64,000 nt of DNA. It comes from JANNSX01 sp041397825 (GTDB lineage Bacteria; Pseudomonadota; Alphaproteobacteria; Rhizobiales; Hyphomicrobiaceae). Shown piece by piece: positions 25,950 to 34,622 of the stretch (position 1 is the stretch's first letter; every line of letters starts with the position of its first letter). The notes beneath the pieces are model-generated. The model worked only from the letters and a program-made list of their open reading frames with translations, did no database searches and was not told the DNA's origin. The DNA lies in the NCBI GenBank assembly GCA_041397825.1, contig JAWKVX010000002.1, positions 62,001 through 126,000 on the forward strand, written 5' to 3'. A program made the position numbers and the translations under genes.

Positions 25950-25965
25950 TTTATCTGGCTCCCCC

Positions 25966-27348
25966 ATGTCGACCTCGATCCAGCGTGGCGTTCCGGCGGA
26001 GCGGCTCAAGGCCGTGCTCGCGGCCGAGGAGGCGCTCTACGCGCGTCGCAACCCACGCTCGGCGGCGCTTGCACAGGAAGGCCGGGAGCACTGGCTCCGC
26101 GGCGTCCCCATGCATTGGATGGTCGATTGGCCGACGCCTTTTCCGCTCGCCATCAAGGAGGCCAAGGGCGTTAAGCTGACGGACGCCGACGGCAACATCT
26201 ACGTCGACTTCTGTCTCGGCGACACGGGCGCCATGTTCGGCCATGCCCCGCCGGCCGTGGTGGCCGCCTTGCAGGCCCAGGCGGCGCGTGGACTGACCAC
26301 CATGCTGCCGAGCGAGGATGCGGCGATCGTCGGCCGGCTGTTGGCCGAGCATTTCGGCCTGCCTATCTGGCAGGTGACGGCGACCGCGTCTGATGCCAAC
26401 CGCTCGGTGATACGCTGGGCGCGCGCGGCAACCGGGCGCGAGAAGCTCCTCGTCATCAATGGGTGCTACCATGGGGCTGTCGACGATACCTTCGTCGCGC
26501 TTCAGAACGGCAAAGCCCGGAATCGGCCCGGCCTCGTCGGCGAGGTGCGCGACGTGACGGCGACGACACGGGTCGTCGAGTTCAACGATCTCGCCGGTGT
26601 CGAGCACGCGCTCGCCGATGGCGAGGTGGCGCTGGTGCTGCTCGAGCCGGTGATGACCAATTGCGGCATGGTGCTGCCGGACGACGGCTACCATGCCAAG
26701 CTGCGTGAGTTGACCCGGAAGCACGGCTCGCTCCTCGCCATCGACGAGACACACACGATCTCGTCCGGACCAAAGGGCTATACCGGCTCGCACCACCTCG
26801 AGCCGGACTTCTTCATTCTTGGCAAGCCGATCGCAGGCGGCCTTCCCGCCGCCGTTTACGGCATGACGGCCGAGGTCGAGCAGGCGATCCAGAGACACAT
26901 GGCCGACCGCGAGCCGGGCTATAGCGGCATCGGCACGACCTTGTCCGGCAACGCCCTGCAGCTGGCCGGCATGCGTGTCGTGCTCGAGACTATTCTGAAT
27001 GATGAGACCTATGCGGACATGCTGCCGCTCGCCGAAGCGCTCGAGGCAGGGCTCGCCCAGCTCATCGACCATCACGGCCTGCCCTGGCACGTGGTTCGAG
27101 TCGGCCTACGGGTCGAGTTCGTCTGCTCGCCCGACCGGCCACGAAATGGGACGGAGGCCGGCCTCGTCGCCCACAACGAGATCGAGCACACGCTGCACCT
27201 GTTCGCCCTGAACCGTGGCGTCGTCATCACGCCGTTCCACAACATGATGCTGGTCTCACCGGCGACGGCGATGGCCGATGTCCAGCGGCTCGTTGCCGTA
27301 CTCGACGAGGGTATGGCGGCGCTGACGCAGCGGCCGAAGATGATCTGA
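25966..27348 (+). CDS. Class III PLP-dependent aminotransferase
   Basis: 460-residue aminotransferase of the glutamate-1-semialdehyde aminomutase/omega-transaminase branch. CLGDTGAMFGHAPPAV marks the N-terminal cofactor region, and LAIDETHTISSGPKGY holds the PLP-nitrogen-binding Asp. The Schiff-base lysine sits in FILGKPIAGGLP, and GIGTTLSGNALQLA is the C-terminal phosphate-contacting block. It is longer than HemL (about 430) and lacks its exact motifs, so it is not housekeeping hemL; an amine or amino-acid donor is likely. It starts 83 bp after the DpkA-like gene behind a palindromic operator-like site and 16 bp before the glutamine-synthetase-like gene, so the last two are probably co-transcribed. 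Confidence 0.88.
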   Translation: MSTSIQRGVPAERLKAVLAAEEALYARRNPRSAALAQEGREHWLRGVPMHWMVDWPTPFPLAIKEAKGVKLTDADGNIYVDFCLGDTGAMFGHAPPAVVAALQAQAARGLTTMLPSEDAAIVGRLLAEHFGLPIWQVTATASDANRSVIRWARAATGREKLLVINGCYHGAVDDTFVALQNGKARNRPGLVGEVRDVTATTRVVEFNDLAGVEHALADGEVALVLLEPVMTNCGMVLPDDGYHAKLRELTRKHGSLLAIDETHTISSGPKGYTGSHHLEPDFFILGKPIAGGLPAAVYGMTAEVEQAIQRHMADREPGYSGIGTTLSGNALQLAGMRVVLETILNDETYADMLPLAEALEAGLAQLIDHHGLPWHVVRVGLRVEFVCSPDRPRNGTEAGLVAHNEIEHTLHLFALNRGVVITPFHNMMLVSPATAMADVQRLVAVLDEGMAALTQRPKMI

Positions 27349-27364
27349 ACCGACGAGGCGGACG

Positions 27365-28747
27365 ATGCCGAAAGATTCGAAGTCTGATCGCGGAGCCGAG
27401 GCGGAGAACTTCCTCGCTGCCCATCCGGATGTCACCCACATCTCGATCATGGTCGTCGACAACTGCGGCGTGCTGCGCGGCAAGCTGCTGACGCGCGAGG
27501 AGCTGGTCTCCGTCTACAAGAACGGCCGGTATCTGCCGGGTTCCTTTCGCGTCCTCGACGTCACGGGAGAGGATGTGCCGGAGACCGGCATGGTCTGGGA
27601 GGATGGCGACGCCGACCGGCTGGCGCTGCCGGTCACGGGCACGCTTGTCACGACGCCATGGCTCAGAGAGCCTCAGGGGCAGTTTCTCGCGACGCTGCAC
27701 GAGCTCGACGGCACGCCCTGCGTCGTCGATCCGCGAAACGCGCTCGAGCGCATCGTCGCGCGCTTCAAGCAAACCGGCTACACGCCGGTTGCAGCCATCG
27801 AGCTCGAGTTCTACCTCATGGATCGCGATAGCGCGCTGGCCGGCCGACCAACGCCGCCGAAAGCGATCCTGAATGGTGCCCGGCCGCTCCACTACCAAGC
27901 CTATCATCTCCAGGACCTCGAGGATTTCGCGCCCTTCTTCCGTGATCTCTATGCGTCGGCGAAGGCTCAGGGGCTGCCGGTGCAAACGGCGATCTCAGAG
28001 TATGCTCCGGGCCAGATGGAGCTCGGCCTGATGCATCGGGAGGATGCGCTGCAGGCATGCGACGAGGCCATCATGTATAAGCGCCTCGTCAAGGGTGTCG
28101 CCGAGGCGCACGGTCTGATCGCGACCTTCATGGCCAAGCCCTACAGCCAGTGGACAGGCTCGGGCACGCATGTGCATGTGAGCCTCAAGGGCAAGGATGG
28201 CAGGAATGCCTTCGCGACGAAGGACCCCAAGTCGCATGGCCTGCTGCTCAACGCCATCGGTGGCCTCAAGGCGAGCATGGCCGACGGCATGGCGATCTTC
28301 GCACCGAACGCCAACTCCTATCGGCGCTTCCGCAAGAACAGCTATGCGCCCGTCGCACCCAATTGGGGCATCAACAACCGCACGGTCTCACTACGTGTGC
28401 CGGTCGGCCCCGAGGCCACGATCCACGTCGAACACCGCGTCGCCGGCGCCGACGCCAATCCCTACCTTGTGCTGGCGGCGGTGCTCGCCGGCATGCATCA
28501 CGGCATCGACAACAGGATCGATCCCGGCCCGCCGGCCGAAGGGAACGCCTATGCGCAGGCGATGACGGAGCGGATTCCGACCAACTGGTTCGCGGCGCTC
28601 GAGCGCTTCCGCGCGTCGGCGCTGATGCGGGACTATTTCTCGGATGAGTTTGTCGACGTCTTCGCGATCGTCAAGGAGACCGAGGCCGATCGCTTTTTCG
28701 CCGAGCCGACCGAGCGTGACTTCGAGTGGTACCTCCGGACAATCTGA
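27365..28747 (+). CDS. Glutamine synthetase family ligase (PuuA/gamma-glutamylamide synthetase-like)
   Basis: 460-residue glutamine synthetase fold. DNCGVLRGKLL near residue 32 is the beta-grasp start seen in PuuA-like enzymes. AAIELEFYLMDRD carries the metal-binding Glu residues, SGTHVHVSLKG the nucleotide/metal His, APVAPNWGINNRTVSLRVP the glutamate-binding Arg, and HVEHRVAGADANPYL the C-terminal metal site. The Tyr-adenylylation segment of GlnA is absent, so it probably ligates glutamate to an amine or amino acid other than ammonia. It follows the class III aminotransferase by 16 bp, as in polyamine and amine catabolic operons. A hairpin terminator overlaps its end. Amine substrate unknown. 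Confidence 0.88.
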   Translation: MPKDSKSDRGAEAENFLAAHPDVTHISIMVVDNCGVLRGKLLTREELVSVYKNGRYLPGSFRVLDVTGEDVPETGMVWEDGDADRLALPVTGTLVTTPWLREPQGQFLATLHELDGTPCVVDPRNALERIVARFKQTGYTPVAAIELEFYLMDRDSALAGRPTPPKAILNGARPLHYQAYHLQDLEDFAPFFRDLYASAKAQGLPVQTAISEYAPGQMELGLMHREDALQACDEAIMYKRLVKGVAEAHGLIATFMAKPYSQWTGSGTHVHVSLKGKDGRNAFATKDPKSHGLLLNAIGGLKASMADGMAIFAPNANSYRRFRKNSYAPVAPNWGINNRTVSLRVPVGPEATIHVEHRVAGADANPYLVLAAVLAGMHHGIDNRIDPGPPAEGNAYAQAMTERIPTNWFAALERFRASALMRDYFSDEFVDVFAIVKETEADRFFAEPTERDFEWYLRTI

Positions 28748-28775
28748 CGGAGCGGCCGGAGGCGACCGCTCCGTC
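28746..28775. terminator. Bidirectional hairpin terminator
   Basis: Perfect 10-bp inverted repeat GACGGAGCGG / CCGCTCCGTC with a 10-base loop between the convergent ends of the glutamine-synthetase-like and DUF1150 genes. ATCAATTC follows on the plus strand. Confidence 0.7.
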
Positions 28776-28783
28776 ATCAATTC

Positions 28784-29056
28784 TCAGTGAACGCGCTGGA
28801 TCTCCAGGTCGTCGCTGCGTGCCTGGGCGGCGGCCGCGCCGAGATTGTCCGTGACGAGTATCGGCGTGCCGTCGGCGGCCGTCAGGGCGAACAGGGAGAT
28901 GCCGCGGGGAAGGTTCTCGATCGCCGGGAACATACGCTCGGCTTCGTCCGCCGACAGCTCCTTGATATAGGCAACCTCACCGCCGCCGAGGCTCAAGAGC
29001 TCATGCACGCTCATAATCGGCTGCGAGACGGACCGGTCCTTGATCTCTTTGTTCAT
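28784..29056 (-). CDS. DUF1150 family protein
   Basis: 90-residue protein matching the small DUF1150 family, which in alphaproteobacteria typically follows an Hsp20 gene. Visible family features are the central VAYIKELSADEAERMFP and ISLFALTAADGTPILVTD. There is no signal peptide or membrane helix. It lies 112 bp downstream of the Hsp20 gene on the same strand, so co-expression under heat-shock control is likely. Function is unknown for the family; the gene pairing suggests an accessory of the chaperone or a regulator of its activity. Confidence 0.85.
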   Translation of the reverse strand: MNKEIKDRSVSQPIMSVHELLSLGGGEVAYIKELSADEAERMFPAIENLPRGISLFALTAADGTPILVTDNLGAAAAQARSDDLEIQRVH

Positions 29057-29168
29057 GATGCACTCCTGACTGCGATCGCCGCCTGAGGCGAATGCGTGCC
29101 GAGACCTTTACGGCACAACATCGATGATGCGCCTTCCGACATTACACGGGGATGAACAGGCGCGGATG

Positions 29169-29588
29169 CTACTTGCTGTCCCGAATTTCGATCTTGCGCA
29201 CGAGGCGTTCCGGCTCTGGCCGCACCAGATCGATTGACAACAGGCCATTGTCGAGGCTCGCGTTCTGAACCTCGATGCCGTCGGCGAGCACGAAAGTGCG
29301 CTGGAACTGCCGGGCGGCAATGCCGCGATGCAGGTAGTTGCGCGACTTATCTTCTTCCTGCTTGCCGCGAATGGTCAGCTGATTGTCCTCGATCGCGACA
29401 TCGAGCTGGTCGCGGGCGAAGCCGGCGACCGCGAGCGTGATGCGAATGACCTCGCCCCCGCCGTTCGGGCGCGTGACCTTCTCAATATTGTAAGGTGGAT
29501 AGCCGTCTCCCGGCGCCTTGGCGACCCGATCGAGCACCCGCTCGATGTCATCGAAACCAAGCAGCAACGGACTGTTCAGCAGCGACAT
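29169..29588 (-). CDS. Small heat-shock protein, Hsp20 (IbpA-like)
   Basis: 139-residue alpha-crystallin-type chaperone of the IbpA branch common in rhizobia and relatives. GFDDIERVLDRVAK forms the N-terminal helix; NIEKVTRPNGGGEVIRITLA opens the crystallin domain, and LDNGLLSIDLVRPEPE carries the conserved G-x-L strand. The C-terminal I-x-I-type tail is RKIEI. ATG 29588 has GGAG nine bases upstream; ATG 29597, preceded by GGAAGGG, is an equal candidate and fits a thermosensor-controlled site better. A candidate RpoH promoter 29711-29739 and a ~105-nt leader precede it. DUF1150 follows. Confidence 0.94.
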   Translation of the reverse strand: MSLLNSPLLLGFDDIERVLDRVAKAPGDGYPPYNIEKVTRPNGGGEVIRITLAVAGFARDQLDVAIEDNQLTIRGKQEEDKSRNYLHRGIAARQFQRTFVLADGIEVQNASLDNGLLSIDLVRPEPERLVRKIEIRDSK

Positions 29589-29597
29589 GCGCGTCAT

Positions 29598-29739
29598 CTC
29601 CGATGAGCCCTTCCACAAGCGACCACCGTCTCAGCATCGCCGACCTCGAGCACTGGTCTCCGAAGGCGGTTCGGGTCCCCACCGGGCAACCCAGGCAACG
29701 CTTTGAAGATCATATGGTTGAGGACCGCTGAAATACAAG
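29598..29739 (-). promoter_or_regulatory. Candidate RpoH promoter and ROSE-like thermosensor leader of hsp20
   Basis: On the minus strand CTTGTA (29734-29739), 17 bases, then CATATG (29711-29716) fit the alphaproteobacterial heat-shock sigma pattern CTTG-N17-CYTATNT. The ~105-nt leader ends with TCGCTTGTGGAAGGG: a U-Y-G-C-U element whose CUU can pair with AAG of the ribosome site with a G opposite G, as in ROSE elements. An outer CGAT/ATCG and GAG/CTC pairing could close the hairpin. Pairing was judged by eye only. Confidence 0.45.
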
Positions 29740-29773
29740 CGGTCGGATTGCTGTCTGATCACGGCTCCAGGGG

Positions 29774-31429
29774 CTAACCTTCGCGAATTCCACGAATATA
29801 GCCGGACAGGCCTTGGGTCGACGAGCTCAATCCCGAGGTCTCCCGGCGGCCTTGGGCGGCACTGCCCAGGCCTTCGGCCAGCTCCTTGCCGAGCTCGACG
29901 CCGAATTGGTCGAAGGCGTTGATGCCGTAGAGGGCGGCCTCGACAAAGACGCGGTGCTCATAGAGGGCGAGAACCCGGCCGAGTGTGAACGGGTCAAGCC
30001 TCCGGTAGGCGATGGTGATCGAGGGCCGGTTGCCCGGGAAGGTGCGGTGGGCGGCGAGGCGCTCTGCCTCGGCGGCGCTCTTGCCTTGCTTCAGCATGAG
30101 GTCGCGGGCTTCCTCCACCGTCCGGCCCCGCATCAGCGCCTCGGATTGGGCGAGACAGTTGGCGACGAGCAACACGTGATGATGCGCAAGCTCCGGCTCA
30201 TGCCCATCCGCGGCGATCATGAACTCGGCCGGGACGATGTCTGTTCCTTGATGCAGAAGTTGGTGGAAGGCGTGTTGGCCATTCGTGCCGGATGCCCCCC
30301 AGACCACCGGGCCTGTCGAGCGCGCCGACAGCCGGCCGTCGCGCATGACGGATTTACCGTTACTTTCCATATCGAGCTGCTGGAGGTAGGCGGGAAGAAG
30401 CGCCAGGCGCTGGTCGTAAGGAAGGATGGCACGAGTCGGGTAACCACAGACGACGCGGTGCCAGGCCCCGGTAAGGCCGAGCAGCATGGGGAGATTCTCG
30501 GCCAGTGGCGCGGTGCGGAAATGCTCGTCGATCCCGTGGGCGCCCAGCAGGAATTTCTCGAAGTTCCGCGGGCCGATCGCGATCATCAGCGGCAGGCCGA
30601 TGGCTGACCAGACCGAGTAGCGACCGCCGACCCAATCCCAGAACCCGAAGGTCCGGCCTTCCGCAATGCCGAAGGCCGCGACTTTTTTCTGCGCCGTCGA
30701 GATTGCCGCGAAATGCGCGGCGACGGCGGCTTCTCCGAGCGACGCCGTCAGCCAGCGCCGGGCCGACTGCGCGTTCGTCAGGGTCTCGACGGTGGTGAAT
30801 GTCTTCGAGGCGACGATGAACAGCGTACGGTCGGGCCGGAGGCCCTTCAGCGTATCTGCGAGATGCGCGCCATCGACATTCGAGACGAAGTGGATCCGGG
30901 GCCCATCGTGATAAGGCCTCAGCGCCGCTGTCGCCATGGCGGGTCCGAGATCGGAGCCGCCGATGCCGATGTTGACGACGTCCTCGATGGGGGAGCCGGT
31001 CGCTCCCAGAACATGGCGCACACGGAGCGACTCGGCAAAGCGTGCGAGGCGCTGTCGTTCGGCCTCCACCTCGTGCATGACGTTTGAGCCGCCGACGATC
31101 AATGGAGGGTGAGATGGTCGCCGGAGCGCTGTATGCAACACCGCACGGCCTTCAGTCAGATTGATCGGCTCGCCCTGGAACATGGCGTCGCGCAAGTTTG
31201 CGACGCCGGCTGCCTCGGCAAGTGCACTGAGCAGCCGTAGAGTCTCATCCGTCAGCGCCGTCTTCGAGATGTCGAGCAGGAGGTCCCCGCACCGGCGCGA
31301 GAACCGCTCGAAGCGCGTCGGGTCGCTATCGAACAAGGTGCAGATTCGTTGCTGCGTCGTGTCGTGCCGATGCTGTTCGAGCGCGCGCCACGCCGCCTCG
31401 ACCCGCGCCTCGTCCCTGACAAAAGTCAT
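29774..31429 (-). CDS. pgi: Glucose-6-phosphate isomerase
   Basis: 551-residue cytoplasmic isomerase interconverting glucose-6-phosphate and fructose-6-phosphate. Landmarks in order: NIGIGGSDLGPAMA, the phosphate-binding SKTFTTVETLTNA, FWDWVGGRYSVWSAIGLP, the catalytic Glu/His region WGASGTNGQHAFHQLLHQGT, and the terminal KQGKSAAEAE plus INAFDQFGVELGK. It is the last gene of the zwf-pgl-edd-eda-pgi operon, one base after eda. Placing pgi here lets fructose-6-phosphate be recycled into the Entner-Doudoroff route. The C-terminal tail after the usual end is Ser/Gly-rich and short. Confidence 0.96.
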   Translation of the reverse strand: MTFVRDEARVEAAWRALEQHRHDTTQQRICTLFDSDPTRFERFSRRCGDLLLDISKTALTDETLRLLSALAEAAGVANLRDAMFQGEPINLTEGRAVLHTALRRPSHPPLIVGGSNVMHEVEAERQRLARFAESLRVRHVLGATGSPIEDVVNIGIGGSDLGPAMATAALRPYHDGPRIHFVSNVDGAHLADTLKGLRPDRTLFIVASKTFTTVETLTNAQSARRWLTASLGEAAVAAHFAAISTAQKKVAAFGIAEGRTFGFWDWVGGRYSVWSAIGLPLMIAIGPRNFEKFLLGAHGIDEHFRTAPLAENLPMLLGLTGAWHRVVCGYPTRAILPYDQRLALLPAYLQQLDMESNGKSVMRDGRLSARSTGPVVWGASGTNGQHAFHQLLHQGTDIVPAEFMIAADGHEPELAHHHVLLVANCLAQSEALMRGRTVEEARDLMLKQGKSAAEAERLAAHRTFPGNRPSITIAYRRLDPFTLGRVLALYEHRVFVEAALYGINAFDQFGVELGKELAEGLGSAAQGRRETSGLSSSTQGLSGYIRGIREG

Positions 31430-31430
31430 G

Positions 31431-32075
31431 TCAGCCCCTGTCGCGGAGTCCGGCGGCAGCCGTCGCCAGCCTGGTGACCTCCGCCCAATCCTGATTCGCG
31501 ATCATAACCTTTGGTGCCATCCAGGAGCCACCGACCGCGAAGACGTTGCCGAGGGCGAGATAGGCTGACGCTTTCGCCTGATCGATGCCACCGGTCGGGC
31601 AGAATCGCAGCATCGGCAATGGGGCGCTAAGAGCGGCAAGGGCCTCAGGGCCGCCGGAAGCCTCAGCCGGGAAGAATTTCTGCAGAAGAATGCCTTCCTC
31701 CATCAGGTTCATGGCCTCGGAGGCCGTGGCGACGCCCGGCAGCAGGGGGATGGGAGACTGCCCGGCGGCGGCGATGAGCGCTGACGTCGCCCCCGGCGAG
31801 ACGGCGAATTGTGCCTTCGCCAGCTCGGCCGCCCGCAGCTGCATGGCATTGAGGACCGTGCCGGCACCGCAGATGGCCCCCTCGACCTCTCCGGCAATGC
31901 GCTGCATCGACTGGAGCGCGACTGGCGTCCGCAGAGTGATCTCGAGCACATTGAGGCCGCCCGCGACCAAAGCCTTGCCGAGTGGAACGGCAAGCTCGAG
32001 ATCGTCGATGGTGAGCACGGGAATGACCGGCGTCCGGCCGATCAGCTCGGCCAGGCCAGCTTGAGCCTGCCTCAT
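31431..32075 (-). CDS. eda: KDPG aldolase (2-dehydro-3-deoxyphosphogluconate aldolase)
   Basis: 214-residue class I aldolase that splits KDPG into pyruvate and glyceraldehyde-3-phosphate, the last step of the Entner-Doudoroff pathway. The Schiff-base Lys133 is in LLQKFFPAE and the catalytic Glu45 in LEITLRTPVAL; CGAGTVLNA and RFCPTGGI bind carboxylate and phosphate. ATG 32075 overlaps the TGA of edd (ATGA), which fixes the start; the frame is open further upstream only inside edd. Length is normal for the bacterial enzyme. Confidence 0.96.
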   Translation of the reverse strand: MRQAQAGLAELIGRTPVIPVLTIDDLELAVPLGKALVAGGLNVLEITLRTPVALQSMQRIAGEVEGAICGAGTVLNAMQLRAAELAKAQFAVSPGATSALIAAAGQSPIPLLPGVATASEAMNLMEEGILLQKFFPAEASGGPEALAALSAPLPMLRFCPTGGIDQAKASAYLALGNVFAVGGSWMAPKVMIANQDWAEVTRLATAAAGLRDRG

Positions 32076-33901
32076 GACCCGGCTCCAATAAGAGGCGAGG
32101 CACCGAGGTCCGCGGTCCTGGCCATGCGCCGGAACATCTCGAACAGCTCGCGACCGACGCCCAGCCTGTTGTCCGAGAGATCGGCGGTCGCCGGCTCTCT
32201 GCTGTCCCACTCCGTCGTCGCGACCAGGACCTCGAGCCGTCCATTGACGCCGTCGATACGGATCCGATCGCCGTCGCGGATCTTGGCGATGGCGCCACCG
32301 TCGGCTGCCTCGGGCGTGACATGGATGGCGGCCGGAACTTTGCCAGAGGCACCCGACATCCGACCGTCGGTGACAAGTCCGACCTTGAGACCGCGATCCT
32401 GCAGCACGGCGAGCGTCGGCACGAGCTGGTGCAGCTCGGGCATGCCGTTGGCCTTAGGCCCCTGGAATCGGACGACAGCGATGACATCGCCCGTCAGCTC
32501 GCCGGCTTTGAAGGCTGCCAGCAGCGCCGCCTGACTGTCGAAGACGCGGGCGGGCGCCTCGACGATGTGACGCGAGGGATCCACGGCCGAGGTCTTCAGG
32601 ACGGCGCGGCCGAGTGGGCCGTCCAGCACGTTCAGTCCGCCGCTCGGCATGAAGGGGGCACCGACGCCGCGCAGGACGGCATCGTTTCCTGTCGTCATCG
32701 CCGCATCGCGCCAGACGAGCTCGCCCGAGCTGTCGAGACCCGGCTCGTAGCAGTACGCCTCGAGACCGGTACCAATAACGGTCCGGACTTCCGCGTGCAG
32801 AAGGCCCGCGCCGAGCAGCTCCCGGATGAGGAGGCCCATGCCACCGGCGGCCACAAAATGGTTCACGTCGGCTTTGCCGTTCGGATAGATGCGACAGAGT
32901 AGCGGCACCACCTCAGCCAGATCGGCGAAGTCGCCCCAGGTGAGCTTGATGCCACCGGCGGCGGCCATCGCCGGCAGGTGCAGCGTGTGATTGGTCGAGC
33001 CGCCGGTGGCATGGAGCCCGACGATGCCGTTGACGAAGGCACGCTCATCCAGGACATGGCCGATCGGCGTGAAGGTGTTGCCTGCCGCCGCAATGGCGAG
33101 CGCACGTCTGACCGCCGCGCGGGTCAACGCATCGCGCAGCGGCGTGTTGGGATTGACGAAGGATGCGCCGGGCAGATGTAGTCCCATCAGCTCCATCAGC
33201 ATCTGGTTGGAGTTCGCGGTGCCGTAAAAGGTGCAGGTGCCGGGGCCGTGATAGGATTGCGCCTCGGCTTCGAGCAGCTCGCTGCGCGTTGCCTTGCCTT
33301 CGGCATAGCGCTGGCGGACCTTCGCCTTCTCCTCGTTGGGAAGTCCGCTCGTCATCGGTCCAGAGGGCACGAAGATGCCCGGCAGATGCCCGAAGGCGAG
33401 CGCGCCGATGACGAGGCCCGGTACGATCTTGTCGCAGATGCCGAGATAGAGTGCGGCGTCGAACATCTGGTGGGAGAGGGCGACGGCAGTCGAGAGCGCG
33501 ATGACGTCGCGCGAGAAGAGGGAGAGTTCCATGCCGGCCTCACCCTGGGTGATGCCGTCGCACATGGCCGGCACGCCACCCGCAACTTGGGCGATGCCGC
33601 CGGCCTCGCGAGCTGCCTGGCGGATCAGCTCGGGAAAGCGCTCGTAAGGCTGATGTGCCGAGAGCATGTCGTTGTAGGCGGTAACGATGCCGATGTTGAG
33701 AGCGTCGCCCTGCCGCAGGCCGAGCTTGTCGGCAGGCGAACAGGCGGCGAAGCCATGCGCGAGATTGGCGCAGCCGAGCTGGCGCCGCGTCGGCCGCGCC
33801 TCGGCGGCCTGATCGATACGCTCGAGATAGCGCTGGCGCGTATCGTGGCTCCGATTGACGATGCGCTCGGTTACCTCCGCGATCCGTGTGTGAAGTGGCA
33901 T
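32072..33901 (-). CDS. edd: Phosphogluconate dehydratase
   Basis: 609-residue IlvD/Edd-family dehydratase converting 6-phosphogluconate to KDPG. Cysteines for the iron-sulfur cluster appear in GVPAMCDGITQGEAGME, LGICDKIVPG and GTCTFYGTANSNQ. GLHATGGSTNHTLHLPA and VTDGRMSGASGKVPAA are further Edd signatures. It is coupled to eda by ATGA and follows pgl by about 20 bp. Length fits Edd rather than IlvD (about 560-615, but the phosphate-site sequence and the operon settle it). Confidence 0.96.
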   Translation of the reverse strand: MPLHTRIAEVTERIVNRSHDTRQRYLERIDQAAEARPTRRQLGCANLAHGFAACSPADKLGLRQGDALNIGIVTAYNDMLSAHQPYERFPELIRQAAREAGGIAQVAGGVPAMCDGITQGEAGMELSLFSRDVIALSTAVALSHQMFDAALYLGICDKIVPGLVIGALAFGHLPGIFVPSGPMTSGLPNEEKAKVRQRYAEGKATRSELLEAEAQSYHGPGTCTFYGTANSNQMLMELMGLHLPGASFVNPNTPLRDALTRAAVRRALAIAAAGNTFTPIGHVLDERAFVNGIVGLHATGGSTNHTLHLPAMAAAGGIKLTWGDFADLAEVVPLLCRIYPNGKADVNHFVAAGGMGLLIRELLGAGLLHAEVRTVIGTGLEAYCYEPGLDSSGELVWRDAAMTTGNDAVLRGVGAPFMPSGGLNVLDGPLGRAVLKTSAVDPSRHIVEAPARVFDSQAALLAAFKAGELTGDVIAVVRFQGPKANGMPELHQLVPTLAVLQDRGLKVGLVTDGRMSGASGKVPAAIHVTPEAADGGAIAKIRDGDRIRIDGVNGRLEVLVATTEWDSREPATADLSDNRLGVGRELFEMFRRMARTADLGASPLIGAGS

Positions 33902-33920
33902 GGGACCGCTTCCTCTATGT

Positions 33921-34622
33921 TCAGGGCGCCCAGTGAATCTCCAGCGGCGTCTCTCCAGACCTCAACACCGCACGAACGGGCATCTCCTCGACCGGGCCGT
34001 CGCCCAAGGCGAAGTCTAGCACAATGCGCTTGGCCTCGCCTTCGATGTGGAGCGCGATCCAGCCCGCCCGCATCAGCGCCGGTCTTGTCAGCGTCAGGCG
34101 CGGTTCGTCAGCCGCCGCTGCCCGAACGATCGCCACGACCCTGTCCTGCGTGGGGTCGAGCGCCTCGCTCAACTGTTCGCCACCCGGGAACCATGATGCC
34201 GTGTGCCCGTCATCGCCCATGCCGAGGATCGCAACGGCGAGAACGGAAGGCAAGTCCGCGAGCCGGACCTCGGCGAGATCACGGCCCGTCTCGATCGGCA
34301 TGCCCGGCGTGAAGAGCGGCACGAAGCAGGCCGCGCGCGCCCTGCCCTTGAGCAGATGGGTGCGTACGAGCGCCGCGTTCGACCGTGGCGAATTCTCGTC
34401 GACCCAACGCTCGTCGACCAGCGTGATCGTCACCTTGCCCCAATCGAGGTCCATCGCGCTCAGTGCCTCGAAGAGTCCGATCGGTGTCCGCCCACCCGAG
34501 ACCGCGAGCCAGGCCGAGCCGTTCTTGTCGATCCACTGTGCCAGACGACCGGCAATCCGCGCCGCGAGCTGCGCCCGAAGCGTCGGCGCATCCGGCCAGT
34601 CAAATCGGGTGACGTCGCTCAT
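33921..34622 (-). CDS. pgl: 6-phosphogluconolactonase
   Basis: 233-residue lactonase of the NagB/Pgl (DevB) fold that hydrolyses 6-phosphogluconolactone. WLAVSGGRTPIGLFEALS is the N-terminal sugar-phosphate loop, VTITLVDERWV holds the conserved DERWV, and AVAILGMGDDGHTASWFPG the catalytic GMGxDGHxAS loop. Its start overlaps the stop of zwf (ATGA), and edd follows about 20 bp downstream. This places lactone hydrolysis between the dehydrogenase and the dehydratase in one operon. Confidence 0.95.
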   Translation of the reverse strand: MSDVTRFDWPDAPTLRAQLAARIAGRLAQWIDKNGSAWLAVSGGRTPIGLFEALSAMDLDWGKVTITLVDERWVDENSPRSNAALVRTHLLKGRARAACFVPLFTPGMPIETGRDLAEVRLADLPSVLAVAILGMGDDGHTASWFPGGEQLSEALDPTQDRVVAIVRAAAADEPRLTLTRPALMRAGWIALHIEGEAKRIVLDFALGDGPVEEMPVRAVLRSGETPLEIHWAP

